DNA from: Pleurotus djamor
Taxonomy: Eukaryota; Basidiomycota; Agaricomycetes; Agaricales; Pleurotaceae
NCBI GenBank assembly: GCA_029747585.1
Contig: JAPEVF010000028.1
Location: 1-64,000, forward strand
Direction of reading: 5' to 3'
DNA length: 64,000 nucleotides
Shown: positions 32,750 through 45,682 of the stretch, piece by piece
Layout: every line of letters begins with the position of its first letter
Numbering within the stretch: the first letter of the stretch is position 1
Translations under genes and position numbers: made by a program
Notes under the pieces: model-generated
What the model saw: the letters and a program-made list of their open reading frames with translations, nothing else
What the model was told of the DNA's origin: nothing
Databases searched by the model: none

Positions 32750-32866
32750 GAGAAACGCGGTGTGACGTCACGCGACTGTGACTGGGCGTATGAGTTGATA
32801 GCTTCGAGAGTAAACAAGAGCAAGCACGTTCGCTGCATCCCGGGCCAGCGCCAATTTACTTCCGCT
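32750..32866. promoter_or_regulatory. Shared divergent promoter, RFC gene and DHODH gene
   Basis: Only 117 bases separate the two start codons, which point away from each other. Both promoters must fit here. It contains tgacgtcacg at 32763-32772, which includes the palindrome tgacgtca, a CRE/ATF-type site. Confidence 0.6.
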
Positions 32867-34617
32867 ATGGCATCCCTTCGTTTCGCCGCCCCTCGAGGCG
32901 TCCTCAGGAGCTCGTTGCATCCGACAGCGCGCAGGCACGCTTCGACATCGAGTCACACATCCTCGAACCCTCTCCGCACAGGCCTGTACGCCACGGCTTT
33001 CGTCGTATCGACAGGTCTATTTGCCGTCTACTACTTGGATTCACGCTCGGCCATCCATAGATACTTCTTTGCTCCCATTCTTCGCCAACTTTTTGATGCG
33101 GAAACGGGGCACAAACTTGCTGTGAAGGTCCTCAGAAGTGGCTTGGCCCCGCGGGATCTAGTCGTGGACGATGCATCCCTCAAATCGGAGGTATGCTTTC
33201 TCGAGCAATGGTGTTAAACTTGGCATTACCCACATAGCGCATTAGGTCTGGGGAAGGGATATCTCTAATCCAATAGGTCTGGCTGCAGGCTTCGATAAAG
33301 ATGGCGAAGCTATTGACGGTATGCTCTCTGCGTATTCATGAGCGCTGTGAACCTTAAATACCCTCAGGCCTCTTCAATCTTGGCTTTAGCTGGGTAGAAA
33401 TTGGAAGCGTCACACCCGAGCCACAGGTATCACCTACGTTTGGCAGGTCACCGAACAGGTGCTGAATTACTCTCTCCCTCTAGCCAGGGAATCAAAAACC
33501 TCGTGTATTCCATCTGCTAGAAGATTCGGCTTTAATAAACCGCTATGGCTTCCCTTCCCAAGGACATGCCTCTGTATTGTCCCGCATCCGCGCTCGAATA
33601 CCTACATTCTTTAGTCAAGGATCCGAGCACTCTGCATCTCTCAAGCAGGGTGCTGTCCTTGCAGTCAACCTTGGCAAGAACAAAAGCTCGTCGGTGGAAT
33701 CCATAGACGACTTCGTATCTGGTGTTCGCACCTTTGGACCATACTCTGATGTTCTCGTCGTGAATGTTAGCAGTCCGAATACACCTGGACTTCGGTAAGC
33801 ATGCTTTTTACGCAACCAACAATTCGTTAATATTCACCGATCCCAGTGGTCTCCAGAATCGGAAATTACTGGAAGATCTTCTAACGGGGGTCACGAAAGC
33901 CCGAGACGAACTAACTCCAGCTGACTTTATATCAAGAAAACCGCGCATCCTACTTAAAATTGCTCCTGATCTAGAAGAGTCTCAGATCGTCGAGATGGCA
34001 GAGGTCATTAGGAGCAGTAACATCGACGGTGTCATCGTGAGCAACACGACCATCAAGCGTCCGTCGCATCTTGCATCTAGTAAGAATTTAGTTGTACTTG
34101 AATGACTTCGTATTAACGTGATAGCCACGTAGCAAACAAAGGCGAAACAGGCGGCCTATCCGGTGCCCCGCTGAAGCCGCTATCCCTAGCTGCACTACGG
34201 ACGCTACGTGCAAATCTTCCTGCCTCCATCCCAATCATCGGATGTGGAGGTATTTCCACGGGAGCGGATGCCCTTGAATTCGCGAAAGCTGGTGCATCCC
34301 TCGTCCAAGTATACACTAGCTTTGGTTATGATGGTGTTGGAAGCTGCAGACGAATTAAAGATCAACTCGTGGGCGAACTCGCCAAGGAAGGGAAAACATG
34401 GCAGCAAGTTGTTGAGGAGTCTGTCGCTACGCTCAGTTACAAACCCCCACCCCCTCCAGTCGAGGAAAGGCCTATTGACGGCACTGTAACACAACTTGTT
34501 TCGGAGGCAGAGGAGTTGAAGAAACTCCTAGACCAACTGGGAGAGAAGTTTGGCATGGAGAGCGCGGATATCGCTGAGCAGATTGCTGGTCACGCAGAAG
34601 TTCCACTTGGACCATAG
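32867..34617 (+). CDS. DHODH: Dihydroorotate dehydrogenase, class 2 (mitochondrial)
   Basis: Several exons. Oxidises dihydroorotate to orotate in pyrimidine synthesis, passing electrons to ubiquinone. The N-terminus is Arg/Ser-rich (mitochondrial presequence), followed by a membrane span [20 protein letters not shown], as in inner-membrane class 2 enzymes. Core: [40 protein letters not shown] and [14 protein letters not shown]; then [12 protein letters not shown], and [15 protein letters not shown] with the catalytic Ser. The FMN/orotate sites continue in [58 protein letters not shown] and [11 protein letters not shown]. The C-terminus has an unusual extension of about 60 residues after the barrel (a Pro run, then [10 protein letters not shown] and a coiled-coil-like helix). 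Confidence 0.93.
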
Positions 34618-34847
34618 TACTTTGTATCTTATGATATCCTCTCCACCAAATTAATGGTCCCCGCATGACTTCTTTGAGGGGAACACACGCCTAAAGATGA
34701 ATGTACTTTGAAATGTACACAGCGCTGCGTGAATTCAGAACTAAGTGAAGGAATTACATTATTGGACACGGTCGATTAGAAGTACGAAAACGAAATACAT
34801 CGCAGCAAATAAGATAATAGCAGAGAGTGGATGTACAAAGCAGCTGC

Positions 34848-37800
34848 CTAACACGGAATGGATACTTGAGACATATTATCTCCTACATATCTATGCAGGC
34901 CAGCTGCAAGACGCAAAGCAAGTACACGATCATCAGAAACAATCAAAATTTCGTCCCTCCCCAACCCTTGAGGATGTCGATATTGATGTGGGTACGCAGG
35001 CTGGTGGGGTGCACCGTACCCATTGTACTGAGGTTGGCGAGCATCATAAGGGTATGGTTGTTGGCCGTATGGATTATGACCATATTCTTGTTGAGCGTAG
35101 TGATGACTGTTAGTAACCGAAGGTGGGGTATCAGCGAAAAGGAGTCGGAGGTTGCTTCCTTGTATAACTTGGGACATGTGGCCTGTCTCTATGTGCCTAA
35201 TTTCGACGAAGGAGGGCTCAAAGGCGAGGACGTAGGGTTCATGGAGAGCTAAGCCCAACTCGTTAGCGGCTCGAACCAATTGCACAAGCTCAAGGACTCA
35301 CCAAATCCAGTAGGGATACCTTCCCAGTGAACCATGAAATCCTTCCTCGATCTACGTCCATTTTTATTGACGTAGAAAGCGAACTCTGAAGAACACAGAT
35401 ACTGTTAGATGATGCTTTCGTGAAGCAAAGGGGACAGCTTACCATCATAACAAAGAAGGAATTCATTGCCGATCCGATAGATAGCCATGGGTCGCAAGTT
35501 TTCACGTTTGCGGACGAATTCGAGGGATTCATCCTGAGGATCAAGCAAGCCTTGGGTATCGAGGCTTTCTAGATCTACAATTTCGAACCCTCTTGAACAT
35601 CCGACACACATTTTCGTCTTGAGGTAATGTATTGACGTTGACTCGACAGGGATATAGAATTCCTTCTTTCGTTATCAGAAAATTACTTCTTCAGTCGCAG
35701 TCACCAATATACCACGGACTCACCTTAAACAGCTTAAGAGTATCGTTGCCTCCCTGCAAAAGTTTTCGGAACGTCGGTTTACTGCGCCCTCGGATGTTCT
35801 GATCGATAGGCTCGAGTGTCTTAAATGTACTTGACAGCTGACTGGACTTCACGATGCAAACCAGAACTCTCCCCAAGCAATATCCAGCTTTGAAGAACGA
35901 GGTATGTGATGAGATCCTCTTAGCACGCTTCAAACCAGCGCCAGGATCATTGTAGTCTAAAGCGTCAAGGGGGAATGTAAAGACTTGCCGCTCTGCCTCG
36001 AATGTGAGCGATGACTATTGGCGGTAACGGGAGCGCTGGATACATACCTGAGAGAACGATCAAGAGTTGATAGTCTTCTAGCACATCAACTTGAGCAACA
36101 TCCAGTAGGATAAGGACCTTGACTGGATCCCGGTTGGGGTCTTTCAAGTCAGATATGTAGACGCCATCATCGGTGCCATATACGACACGACGTCCCCCAT
36201 CTATTGAGACAATGAACACGGGCGTTAAAAAGAGAGAATGTGGTAAACACTCACGAAAAGGCGCCGCACAATTGACCTTATTTTGTGCTGCGAAGAAACC
36301 CTCGCTCAACGTAACGGTATCAAAGATCATACTTCGTTCACGCATTACTTGCTGTTGCTTATATATATTCTCCAGCCACTTCCGTTGACTCAATGCCGAC
36401 GACGCCCACAATGTGAGATGGTAATACTTGCGACCCAGATGCATGAACGTTATCCAGTGTTGTCCCTTGGTATCGGGCTTGCTGGTAGGAAGTGTAGCGA
36501 CTTTGCCGTTAAACGAAGCGCGTTTGGTGAGGCCTCGGCCCTTGCCTTGAGATCGCACAGTAGCATTTGCCGCATCTTCAGGAGCTGAGATGAGCAACAA
36601 CTCGAGAGGTATTGGCTGCGAACGATGAGGAAATGTCAGCTCAAGCGCGTTTAAAGTAATAAAAACTTACTTGACGATAGACTTTGAACTGTTCATGTTG
36701 CTTCGTCTTCACCGCTTTGGCAAACAACAGTGCATGATCAAAGAGGTACACCTGGATTTCGCCGTCTCGTTTGTTGAGAGGGTTCTTGTAGATCAACTGT
36801 CGACCTTCTTCCTTCAAACGTAGATCCTACAGAAAGGGAAATCAGCGCGGCTCGACACGTAGAGAACCACACTGAGCTTACCACTTCTTCGCCTGGTCTG
36901 AAGAACAGTTGTTGATCGAGTTGGAGCAGGTTGAAACGGTTCTCGGTCTTGCCAGACTCAGCGTTAACCTTACCCAAGAACTCCCTGACCAAAGTAATCA
37001 CTCGAGGAAGCGTGACCTTGTCTGGACTGTCTTCCGGTGTGTGCTTGAGGACAGCCTCAAGAAGAAGGGGATAACGGGCGAGACGGGTGGTAGGTTTCGT
37101 CAAGTACGCGTTCAGTTCCAGTTTCCGCGATTCAGGCAGCCGTTCGGTAATCTAAAGAATGAGATTAACAAACATGCCATGCCCATACAATCAGAGTCTA
37201 AACGCACCTCCACGAACTGAGCAAATTCCGGGTTCGCGTTCTTCTCCTTCTCGAACTCGTACTTGCCGTAGAGTTGATGCGCACCATATGACACAAACGG
37301 ACCAAAATGAGGTACAGCGTCCAGGAGAATATCTCCTATCCGTTCAACGACAGCGTATGACTTCTGACGCTTGTTGAGGGCATCACGCAGGCGAGTATTG
37401 ACCGCAATAATATCATGCACATTCCAGAAAACCTGCTCGAGGAAATCTGTCCGCCTATGTGGTGGAATGACATCAGAGTCCTTCAATCGATTGATCCAAA
37501 CCTAAACAAAAGAAATCCATTCAGCTCCAGACAGATGAGGACCAGCAGAAGAAAACCATACATCTCTGAGATATTCCAAATCTCGCACAAAGTCGCGTTC
37601 TGTATAAATGACCTCATTGATAGCTTCTTGTCGTTTCTTCTCCGTATCGGACACGCTATTAACGATCTCAGGCGGCACGGAGTGTATCCACAAGGTTCCT
37701 GCATCCTAAAACGCATCACAAAGGGATACCAATACCCCATTAATGTCTGAGATAAACAAAAGGGAACGAGAGCAGCCTCATTTACCGGAACATCACCCAA

Positions 37801-39670
37801 ACTCTCCCGGCTGATCTGTTTCGAAAGCCCAGGCTGTGGCTTCATATTCAATCTTGCCTGCTGCTCGAGACGTCTTGGGCATGCGATACTATAGCACAGT
37901 TGATCCCGCGAACATGTTGGTGAATAACAATCGGTAAGAAGTGTGAAAACTCCTGAAGGAAAGGCCGCTTGATCAGTAGCATCGCCATCTTTCTGTAGAA
38001 GTTGGGGAGTAGAAGAGCCAGGGGAAGGTGAGCCCGAGTCGCCCTGGTGAATATAAATATTATGGGCTGTCAAAACGATGGTCAAGGCCACGTACCTCTG
38101 GAGGTTTAGGCTTCTTTTCATTCTCGCTTCCGGGGTCCCCACCATTTTCAAGCTCCCCACTCGTAAAGGGACTCCTTACTCTTGTTTGGAACTGGTAGAG
38201 TTCGCTTGCGCTATCCCTTAATCGGTGGTCGTAGGTGACATCATGAAAGAACTTCTGCGAGTCCAATGCACGGCCTAGAAGGAGAGCAAGGTTCCGATCG
38301 GTAGTTTTGATGATATATGCTATTTTGTCAACGGCTTCACGACCATCAAACGCGTTCTTGTAGGTTAATCCGTCCTTTACACGATCACCGACGTGTATTC
38401 GCTCGATAAAGGCTTCGGCCACGCGAGAGATGAGGGCAGGGTAGACAATAGGCGTTTTCCGAACGGGGAGTCGCAAAGAAGTGGGAGAATCACGACCTTG
38501 ATGCATCGGCACTGGGGGACGCGACGTTGAATTGGGTCGTATTGAGCCGGCGGCAGACATTGACATCGAGCGATCTTGAGGACCTCGTTCTCGCCGTGGC
38601 CCCATAAGTCGGGGCATTGTGCGAGCGGAATCAGAGGATCGCCTTCCAGATGGGAGGGTTGAAGTCGTAGCGATAGACATCGAGAGATGGTCGACCAAAG
38701 TAGATGAAGTCGGGGAGGTTCCACTGCTCATGGCAGATTCGGCGGATGGCATGGTATTAGTTTCAACTTGAAGGGGATACCGAGAGGAGCGGTCAGAGGA
38801 AGTAGAGAAGCGATTCTGAGCAGGGGGAATCTTGTTTGATGGTTGTGATGCTATACCAAGCTCAAGACTGAGAAATCTCTAAGAGAAGCTGAGTAGCTTA
38901 CTGTTGCGATCCGAAGCTATCCATGGTAGTTCGCTGCTCCCTTCGTCCGTACCATGATCACTAGAATTGCTGCTTTGTCCGAAGTCAAGGCCAAGCCGAC
39001 CGTCTTCTGGTTCGATGGGGAGTCCTAAACGCGGTGGATCCTGCACAGAAGAGCCAGCGCTATGGTTTTGCGAGTTACGGAAGCGACTCCAATCTCCTTG
39101 GGGGCCGTTAGGACTGTTGAGAGAGACCTGGGCTTGATACACCTGGGCGGGGGTGAGGCCATTGCTCCCTTGTAAGGGTTCCTCGGGTTTGGGAGCTATG
39201 ATACCCTGATTGGAGGATTGTGTTGTGCTTGCCAGTGAGTTTGCTCGGCCATGATGTTCTGAACGAGGAATGCTTAGATTGGGCGAATGTGAATGAGAAT
39301 GTGGGTGATGATGGTGGTTTGGATGATGCTGAGCAGGATATGGACTGACAGGCAACCCCTGGGGGTATTGCGGCTGGACAGATGGCGGCGGGTAATATGA
39401 TGATTGTCTGTGCGGGTGGCTGGAGACCGACTGCTGGTAGTGCGTCGATGGGTGCTGAGGGGGTATGTACGGGGGTATGTACGACGTTCTTCTGTCCGGC
39501 AGCGCCTGCTGGTGCGGTATCTGCTGGGTCAGCGTCGCAGGCGAATTGTAGGCCTGGTAGTTGCCTGGAGGTGGCAGATGATGGTGAGAGGCACTTGGGC
39601 GACCGAAAATAGACTCGTAGGCGGCATTTCGCTTGTCTGGCTGTTGGCGAGGACCCAGAGGCTTATCCAT
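34848..39670 (-). CDS. ROM2: Rho1 guanine-nucleotide exchange factor (Rom2-like: DEP-DH-PH-CNH)
   Basis: A long minus-strand gene of many exons starting MDKPLGPRQQPDKRNAAYES at 39670. The head is a His/Pro/Ser/Gln-rich low-complexity region, with a second Ser-rich block near 38750. A DEP domain follows (AFIERIHVGDRVKDGLTYKN, AFDGREAVDKIAYIIKTTDR). The DH domain starts RQEAINEVIYTERDFVRDLE and includes NAYLTKPTTRLARYPLLLEA with VLKHTPEDSPDKVTL. The PH domain is near NPLNKRDGEIQVYLFDHALL. The C-terminus is a citron-homology (CNH) domain: VVYGTDDGVYISDLKD, CVGCSRGFEIVDLESLDTQG, LLCYDEFAFYVNKNG, then FALHEPYVLAFEPSFVEIRH, and a Tyr/Pro-rich insert. This order is that of Rom1/Rom2, which activate Rho1 in cell-wall integrity signalling. 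An in-frame upstream Met at 39865 lacks homology. Confidence 0.9.
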
Positions 39671-40371
39671 GAATGAAGAAACGGGGAACAGGCTTGGCCA
39701 GGGCGGCAAAAAGCCTAGGGGCGGGGGGAACGAGGAGGAGAAGGTGGGTGTTGCAGGACAAGTAGCGTGTAAGCCGGATGGCCACCCACCACAAACACAA
39801 CAGACAAGGGACTCTGATCTCTCCGGCCCAACAGGCCAAGCCGAACTGCCTCCCCTTTTAGCCACAATTTTTCGTCTCTTAAAATTCTTTCACCACCAAC
39901 GCAGACGTTTGCTGCGAGGATGCTCGTGCTCAAGCTCGACGGGCCCGCAGAGCTATGTTTTTGCCATTTTCGATATGAAACGGCGAGGCAGATATCCCGC
40001 ATCATAATGCACATCATATATCCATTTGTCATTTCCTGAGATGATATAGCTACGGCCATGTGTTGGGGAACCATCTTTCTGCCGTTATGGAGAACGGCCC
40101 CCTCAGCCTCGATGGCCTTATCACGGGCACGCCCAGAGACAATGACTGCCAGATCTCGGATATCCGCACCTACATCGGCTCTCGCAACGGCGCGACATAC
40201 TTAGAAATGACGCGACACCATACATACCCCACGTCAATCAACCCCAGCACAATGATGCCTACCTACTAAAATCCATTGTCCATTGCGAATAACGTTACTA
40301 CAATGCAAGATTCCACGAATTACCGTCCACTCGTCTCTGATCAGTTATTAAAGGAAAGAGCGAAAGAACAA
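39671..40371. other. Intergenic region: Rom2-like promoter and Sec1 3' end
   Basis: About 700 bases. Short frames on both strands show no family signature. Confidence 0.45.
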
Positions 40372-43320
40372 CTAGAACCTGAACAAGCCACGCTTCTTCT
40401 TCTTCTCTTCCTTGACGCTAGGTGCTGCCGACTCGAACGAGCTTTGGTAGGAATTGGTGGGCGAGATGCGCGATGGTTTGGCGTAAGGGTCTTGAGCCGT
40501 TAGACGCGTCTGGGTCTGAGCGGGAGGTGGTGCCTGTCTTGTCGGCCGAGGCGCGTCCTTCGTATAGTATCGTTCATCATAATATTCTTGGAACGAACGT
40601 GGGGTGTCACGACCAGTGTCTTTCGTCCCATTCGGCAGTGCGCGAGATCCCACTCCACCCAAATCCAGCACCTTCAGATCATCAACAAAGTGCTTCGGTG
40701 TGAACACATGTGTCGAGCCTTCGCGTCGCAAAAAAAGAAAATCAGTCAACAGCCCATCGCCCCGAGGATCGGGGAAGTCTCTCACCTATGAATATATCTT
40801 TGTTCAGCGATGTGGAAAGATGATATGCTTCTCTCATCTCCGAGTAGGTCATCCCACCAGCTACGAACACGATGATTCGCTGTCTAACAGCCTCGCTTGC
40901 ACTGGTTCCTGGTTTCGGAGCCTTGTGCCAGGCTGGCTTCTGGCTACGTAACGACGTAGCAGTGGGTGGGGCTACTCGCTGCGTCACTTGGGGAGCAGCC
41001 GTCGGCGTGTCTCTAACATAAGGGAAAAGCGAGGTGTCTAGCTTGTTAGATGAGTGTTCCTGTGCACAAACCGCGTCATCAGATGAACTCGGGCACGCGA
41101 ACGTTAATCTTACCTCGAGAACGGTCCGAATTAGTGGTTTGTAACGTGAGAGTTCGTATTCTTCATCATTGTTCGATTTCTGCTTGATTTTCTTCTTGAC
41201 GTCTTTATCCCCTGGCCCCTAAATGTCAGTCAGAAAGGGATCCAGCCTGGACACAGGAGGACACTCACCCTACCGATGCGAACACCCATGAGTAGCAACG
41301 CATTGACAGCATCCTGCTCTGCCAGACTCAGTCGGGCGTGTTGATACAGCCGCCGCCTATCCTCATCTGGAACACCTTCCCGATGCTGTATATACAGCGC
41401 AACGATTCGAACCTTACTCAGATTGCTGTATGGTGAAAGGCATCAAATCAGTATCAAGTATCGCGGTTGAAACTGATGCGACCGACATGATTTCGCGACT
41501 GTCAAGTAGTGGCACCATTTCCTCAACGAGCGTCTTGGGCGTCTTGCCTTCAGCCGTCAAGCCCGTGGCGCAACACTGATATACGGGCCCGAGCGGTCAG
41601 CGCGCAGTTCGAGTTTGAAGAACAACACGGCGGGACGTACCTGTTCAACATTGGCAACAAGGGGTAGCTTGTCGTTCTCGAAGATAGCCATACACTCCTG
41701 AGCCATGTTCAGGTGTAGGGAGAACTATGAGGGATATGTTAGATTTTCGAACTTAAGTGAGGCAAGGCGTCGAAAGGATACCTTTTCTCGCTGTTCCTGG
41801 TACTGCGGAAGACTAGCCAGCATATCCTTCATGTCGTTAAGACTCGCTGCACCTTCCCTATGTGATACACGATACCCTCAATTCATAATTATTATCGTCC
41901 GGGTATCAATGAGAACTCACCCTTTGAACCCAGCGTTATCTTCCATGAATTTATTGAAGTCTGCCATGAGCTTGTCTATAGCTTCACGCATGTGCATATG
42001 TCGGACCTCAGTCCATACATTGTCAGCATCCGAGAGTGTCGCGGTCTTGTCTTCATATGCACCTAAGGACGACTGAAACTTGTATCTAAAAGTAATATCA
42101 TCAACCTGGAGCGGGATCCTTCCACCGCGACCTTACTCACGTGTATCTCGTCCCCTCGTCAATCGGAAGAAGATCGTTTGCCATGGCTTGATACGTGAAC
42201 TCATGGATGAAAGGCGCTAACATATCCATGGATCGGTCGGTGATAATCAGCGTCGCCCTCCCTCTCGAAGGATCAGCTTTCTACGGTACTGAAGTATTAA
42301 CGCCCACTCTAGCTTCACAAACGATTGAACAAACTCACAGCGAAATCAGGATTCGCCTTCTTATGATCCTCTAAATTCCTCTGCACCATAAACGAAAGTA
42401 TCTTCGACAAATAATCCGTCTCAACAGCTTCATTCGCTCTGGCTTCCGCGCCTCTAGCTAGATTGGTACGCCATCGACCGCTACCTTCTGGTGGTGGCGG
42501 CGGGCGCGTCGTATCGTGTGGTTTCAGTGGTCCGAGGGGAGGATGATGTGAGGGGAAGTAGTACCGGATGTAAGGAAACTCATTCAGAGTGATACAGAGA
42601 TTAGTGATGATCTTGCTAGTGTATATCAGATCTTCTTCTAGCTTCGCTTTGGCAAGCTTGTAGGCGGCTTCGCTGCGAGGGGGACTGAACATGGAGAAAA
42701 AGAAGGCGGGTGACTGCATGGAGAATGTTTGTGCTTCGAGTGCTGTTGGATAATAGTTTCATTAGAAGGGACACGGGAGATGACGAAGAAGAGAACTCAC
42801 CCCAGAAATTGATGAATAGTTCCTTCAAAGCCTGAAGGTGCGGCTCGGCCGGTGACGCCGTCAATCTCTGAAACAACGCCTCTTCAAGCCCGTCAATGAA
42901 GAACAGGTGCGCAGCTGAGTACTGCTTTCGACCATCAGAGAAGTCCCGGATAATGCGATCAATGTTCTGCGTCGTCGGCATGAGGAGGTACATGGCTTCA
43001 AAGTCCTGGGGATCTCGATAATTGGTTATGGATTCGATGACTATATGAAGTTAGGATACCATGAGATGAGGGCGTTTTAGGTGAATGTTCATTTTCCAAC
43101 ACACATACGCGTCACATTCTCTTGCAGGATATCAAATTGCTTCAAGACCGAGCCTAACAGCTTCTGGGAGTGTTCATCGACGACCAGTATTTTCCATCGT
43201 CCCGGAGGATTTACTGATCGGATGGCTTCGAGGAACTCTGAAGCAGGAAAGTCAGCGTGGCCACCACGACCCAGAGAAGCAGCACAGACTATTTCGAACT
43301 ACATCAATAAGGGAAGGCAT
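40372..43320 (-). CDS. SEC1: Sec1/Munc18 family protein (exocytic Sec1)
   Basis: Minus strand, many exons, start [10 protein letters not shown] at 43320; the first intron restores [20 protein letters not shown] proteins bind syntaxin-type SNAREs and drive fusion of exocytic vesicles at the plasma membrane. Conserved blocks in order: [20 protein letters not shown] with [37 protein letters not shown]; then FFSMFSPPR. Next come [20 protein letters not shown] and [12 protein letters not shown] (domain 2 core) and [20 protein letters not shown]. Late blocks are [20 protein letters not shown], then [20 protein letters not shown]. The C-terminus is a basic tail [10 protein letters not shown], unlike yeast. 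The final exon adds a Pro/Gln/Thr-rich stretch after [11 protein letters not shown]. Confidence 0.93.
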
Positions 43321-43536
43321 CGCGATACAGCGACAGTGTGCCAGGTGAAGGAATGGAAGTGAGGTAAGAGACAACGGAGACGCTGTTGAGGTCACGAAGT
43401 CCAAAAAGAGGCGCTTAGATAACTACCCCTACGTACTCTTAGGAGAAGGTTTTGTTAGGCATGAAAAGCAAGGGAAATCGTGGGACTGATATCGAAAACA
43501 AAAGCGAAGAAAGACATAACAGAGTTGATATAGTAT

Positions 43537-45163
43537 CTATTTCATAGAGTACTCCATCTTTGCTGTTCAAGTCATCAATATAGGTGGTAATGAAGAAAAT
43601 CTGGGTCACTGACTTTCGTGCTTCTTTGCATCGCTCACTTTCCTGGCAGCTTTGGTTAGGTCCTCCTGGGTCACGTACTCCCTGAGTTCCAAGTAAGTAA
43701 AGCAAAGGGGGAGAGGCTGAGCGGAAGCAAACCTGTCGTCACGAATGGCAAACATGCCAGCCTCAGTCACGACATTACGTAGATCGGCGCCGTTGAACCC
43801 ATCGGAAAGCTTGAGAGTATCTCAATGAAACGTATACTGGTTGGGCTAACATAGTACACACCTTGACAATGGCTTCGTAGTCAATGTCACCACTCTTGTT
43901 GACGGGTTTAGCATGGATCTTCAGGATTTCAAGGCGAGCTTGTTCGTTGGGAAGAGGGACTTCAATCTTTCGGTCCAACCGACCCGGCCTGAGTAGGGCG
44001 GGGTCGAGGGTATCAGGCCTGTTAGTGGCCATGATGAGTTTCGTACGACCCAACGAATCGAAACCATCCATCTGGTTCAGAAGCTGCACAAAGGTATTAG
44101 GTACCCTGGGTCTCCATGAACAAACCGCACGACTCACCTCCATCAACGTCCTCTGAATTTCACGATCTGCACTGGTACCCTCCGAAAATCGTCTGCCCCC
44201 GATTGCATCAATCTCGTCCATAAATATGACACACGGTTCATGGTCCCGAGCATAACCGAACATCTCCCTCACGACACGAGCACTCTCACCGATGTACTTG
44301 TCGACAATCGCTGATGATACAACTTTGAGGAAATTGGTTTGAAGGGTCGCAGCCACAGCTCGGGCAAGTAACGTCTTGCCTGTTCCGGGTGGGCCATAAA
44401 GTAGAACACCCTTTGGTGGCTTGATACCGACGCGTTGGAACAGTTCTGGGTTAAGAAGAGGGAGTTCAATGATCTGTACGAAGAATTAGTGAATGCCCGA
44501 CGGATAAAGGTGTCATGCGCGACGCACTTCTCGGAGTTCTCGCACTTGCTCGCCCAGACCGCCGATACCTGCGAACGAAGCACCTCCGGGATCCTCCAAG
44601 CTCATCTTGTAAACCAATGGATCAACTTCTCGTGGTAGTATGCGCATTACTGTCAACGTCGTCATATCCAATGAAACTCTTGTGCCGGCTTTCAGTTTCT
44701 CGACGGGTAGAGCGGGACGATACGAAACAACATATCGCGGACCAGATGAAGCTTTGACAATGACTATGACGGAGGAGGTTAGCCCGCAAAGTAGTCTGAG
44801 AGTAAGAGTAACGAACACCGCTCATCGTCGAGTTGCTTCATTACTTCGCCGATGATCTGACCAACGGATTGGACGGCCTTGATGTCTTCTTCGGTCTTCG
44901 CGTACGCCTTTTCCAAATCCTTCAAGGAGAATCTCACTCCCAGGTTCCATGGAGTTATCAGGCTTTGAAGCAAAAAGACGAGCATCCCGACTCACAGTTC
45001 TTCAAACTGTCGCTATTCGATTCATGCTCTTTCATTTTCTGCAACGGATTAGACAACAAAGCCTGAAACGATTATTGTAGCGACATACAGCACGGTATGT
45101 CTTGAGAGCGTCTTGCCGTCTTTGATCCATGCCTCCTGAAGATGTAGAGGGTTGTGAGTCCAT
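43537..45163 (-). CDS. RPT4: 26S proteasome regulatory ATPase Rpt4
   Basis: Minus strand, start [20 protein letters not shown]. One of six AAA+ ATPases that unfold substrates for the 20S core. After an N-terminal coiled coil ([20 protein letters not shown]) comes the OB part ([20 protein letters not shown]). The AAA core has [17 protein letters not shown] (Walker A), [20 protein letters not shown] (Walker B), then [20 protein letters not shown] and [20 protein letters not shown] with arginine fingers. QMDGFDxLG plus [10 protein letters not shown] identify Rpt4 rather than its paralogues. The C-terminus was recovered by a short last exon: KKHE joined to TKMEYSMK, stop 43537. An upstream Met at 45220 would add 19 residues; I prefer 45163 by family length. 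Confidence 0.93.
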
Positions 45164-45274
45164 ACTAGATGTAAGATGAAGGGGAAGCGTGAAGGTACGC
45201 GTCACCGCGTCTGGTTTCACCGCTCGATCATTGGTCAGCAGGCTGTGGTTAGTCAGTTCACCCGCTCATACACC
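45164..45274. promoter_or_regulatory. Shared upstream region of RPT4 and the tRNA gene
   Basis: 111 bases between the RPT4 start (minus) and the tRNA (plus). I searched for the fungal proteasome motif (ggtggcaaa) and did not find it. Confidence 0.4.
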
Positions 45275-45358
45275 GGCCTGATGGTCTAGTAGTATGATTC
45301 CTTGTTAGGGCTTTCAGTCGTTTCGAGGAGGTCCCGGGTTCAATTCCCGGTCAGGCCC
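45275..45358 (+). tRNA. tRNA-Pro (anticodon AGG) with a 12-nt intron
   Basis: The acceptor stem ggcctga pairs with tcaggcc (45351-45357), and the discriminator is C (45358), as in eukaryotic proline tRNAs. D arm contains tggtctagtagtatg (A box). Anticodon stem cctt g pairs with cgagg (one G-U), enclosing tt-AGG-g. Between that g (position 37) and the 3' stem lie 13 bases, i.e. a 12-base intron (ctttcagtcgtt) plus base 38, at the canonical site. The T arm is ccggg-ttcaatt-cccgg (B box). A T4 run at 45377-45380 is a Pol III terminator. Length without intron is 72. Confidence 0.93.
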
Positions 45359-45376
45359 GTAACGTCAATTTCATCA

Positions 45377-45380
45377 TTTT
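45377..45380 (+). terminator. Pol III terminator of the tRNA gene
   Basis: tttt, 18 bases after the last base of the mature tRNA. Confidence 0.6.
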
Positions 45381-45682
45381 GCTGCGATGTGCCGCCAAAA
45401 GGCGCTGTTGATGGCTTCTTATTGTCAAGACCCAAACCGCCGAGTTTCTCGCGCCTGCAATTGTCATTTACGTGAGCCTCACGCGCTTCATCGCACGCAG
45501 CTGCACCCAGCCTAATTGTTTGAATTGTCTGAAGCGTCCAGCCCATGCCGCTGATGGTTGCCCTCCGCCCCTCCAATTGTTTACACTCGCATATTAAAGC
45601 TGGCCCATGATCTTTGCATCTTGAACTCGAACACTCACGAACTGCCAACGTTCCGATACCCACTTTCTCGATACCCGGTGGC

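Noticed and set aside
34745..35252. Plus-strand frames opposite the CNH domain
   Set aside because: Shadows of the Rom2-like gene, whose CNH residues read clearly on the minus strand.
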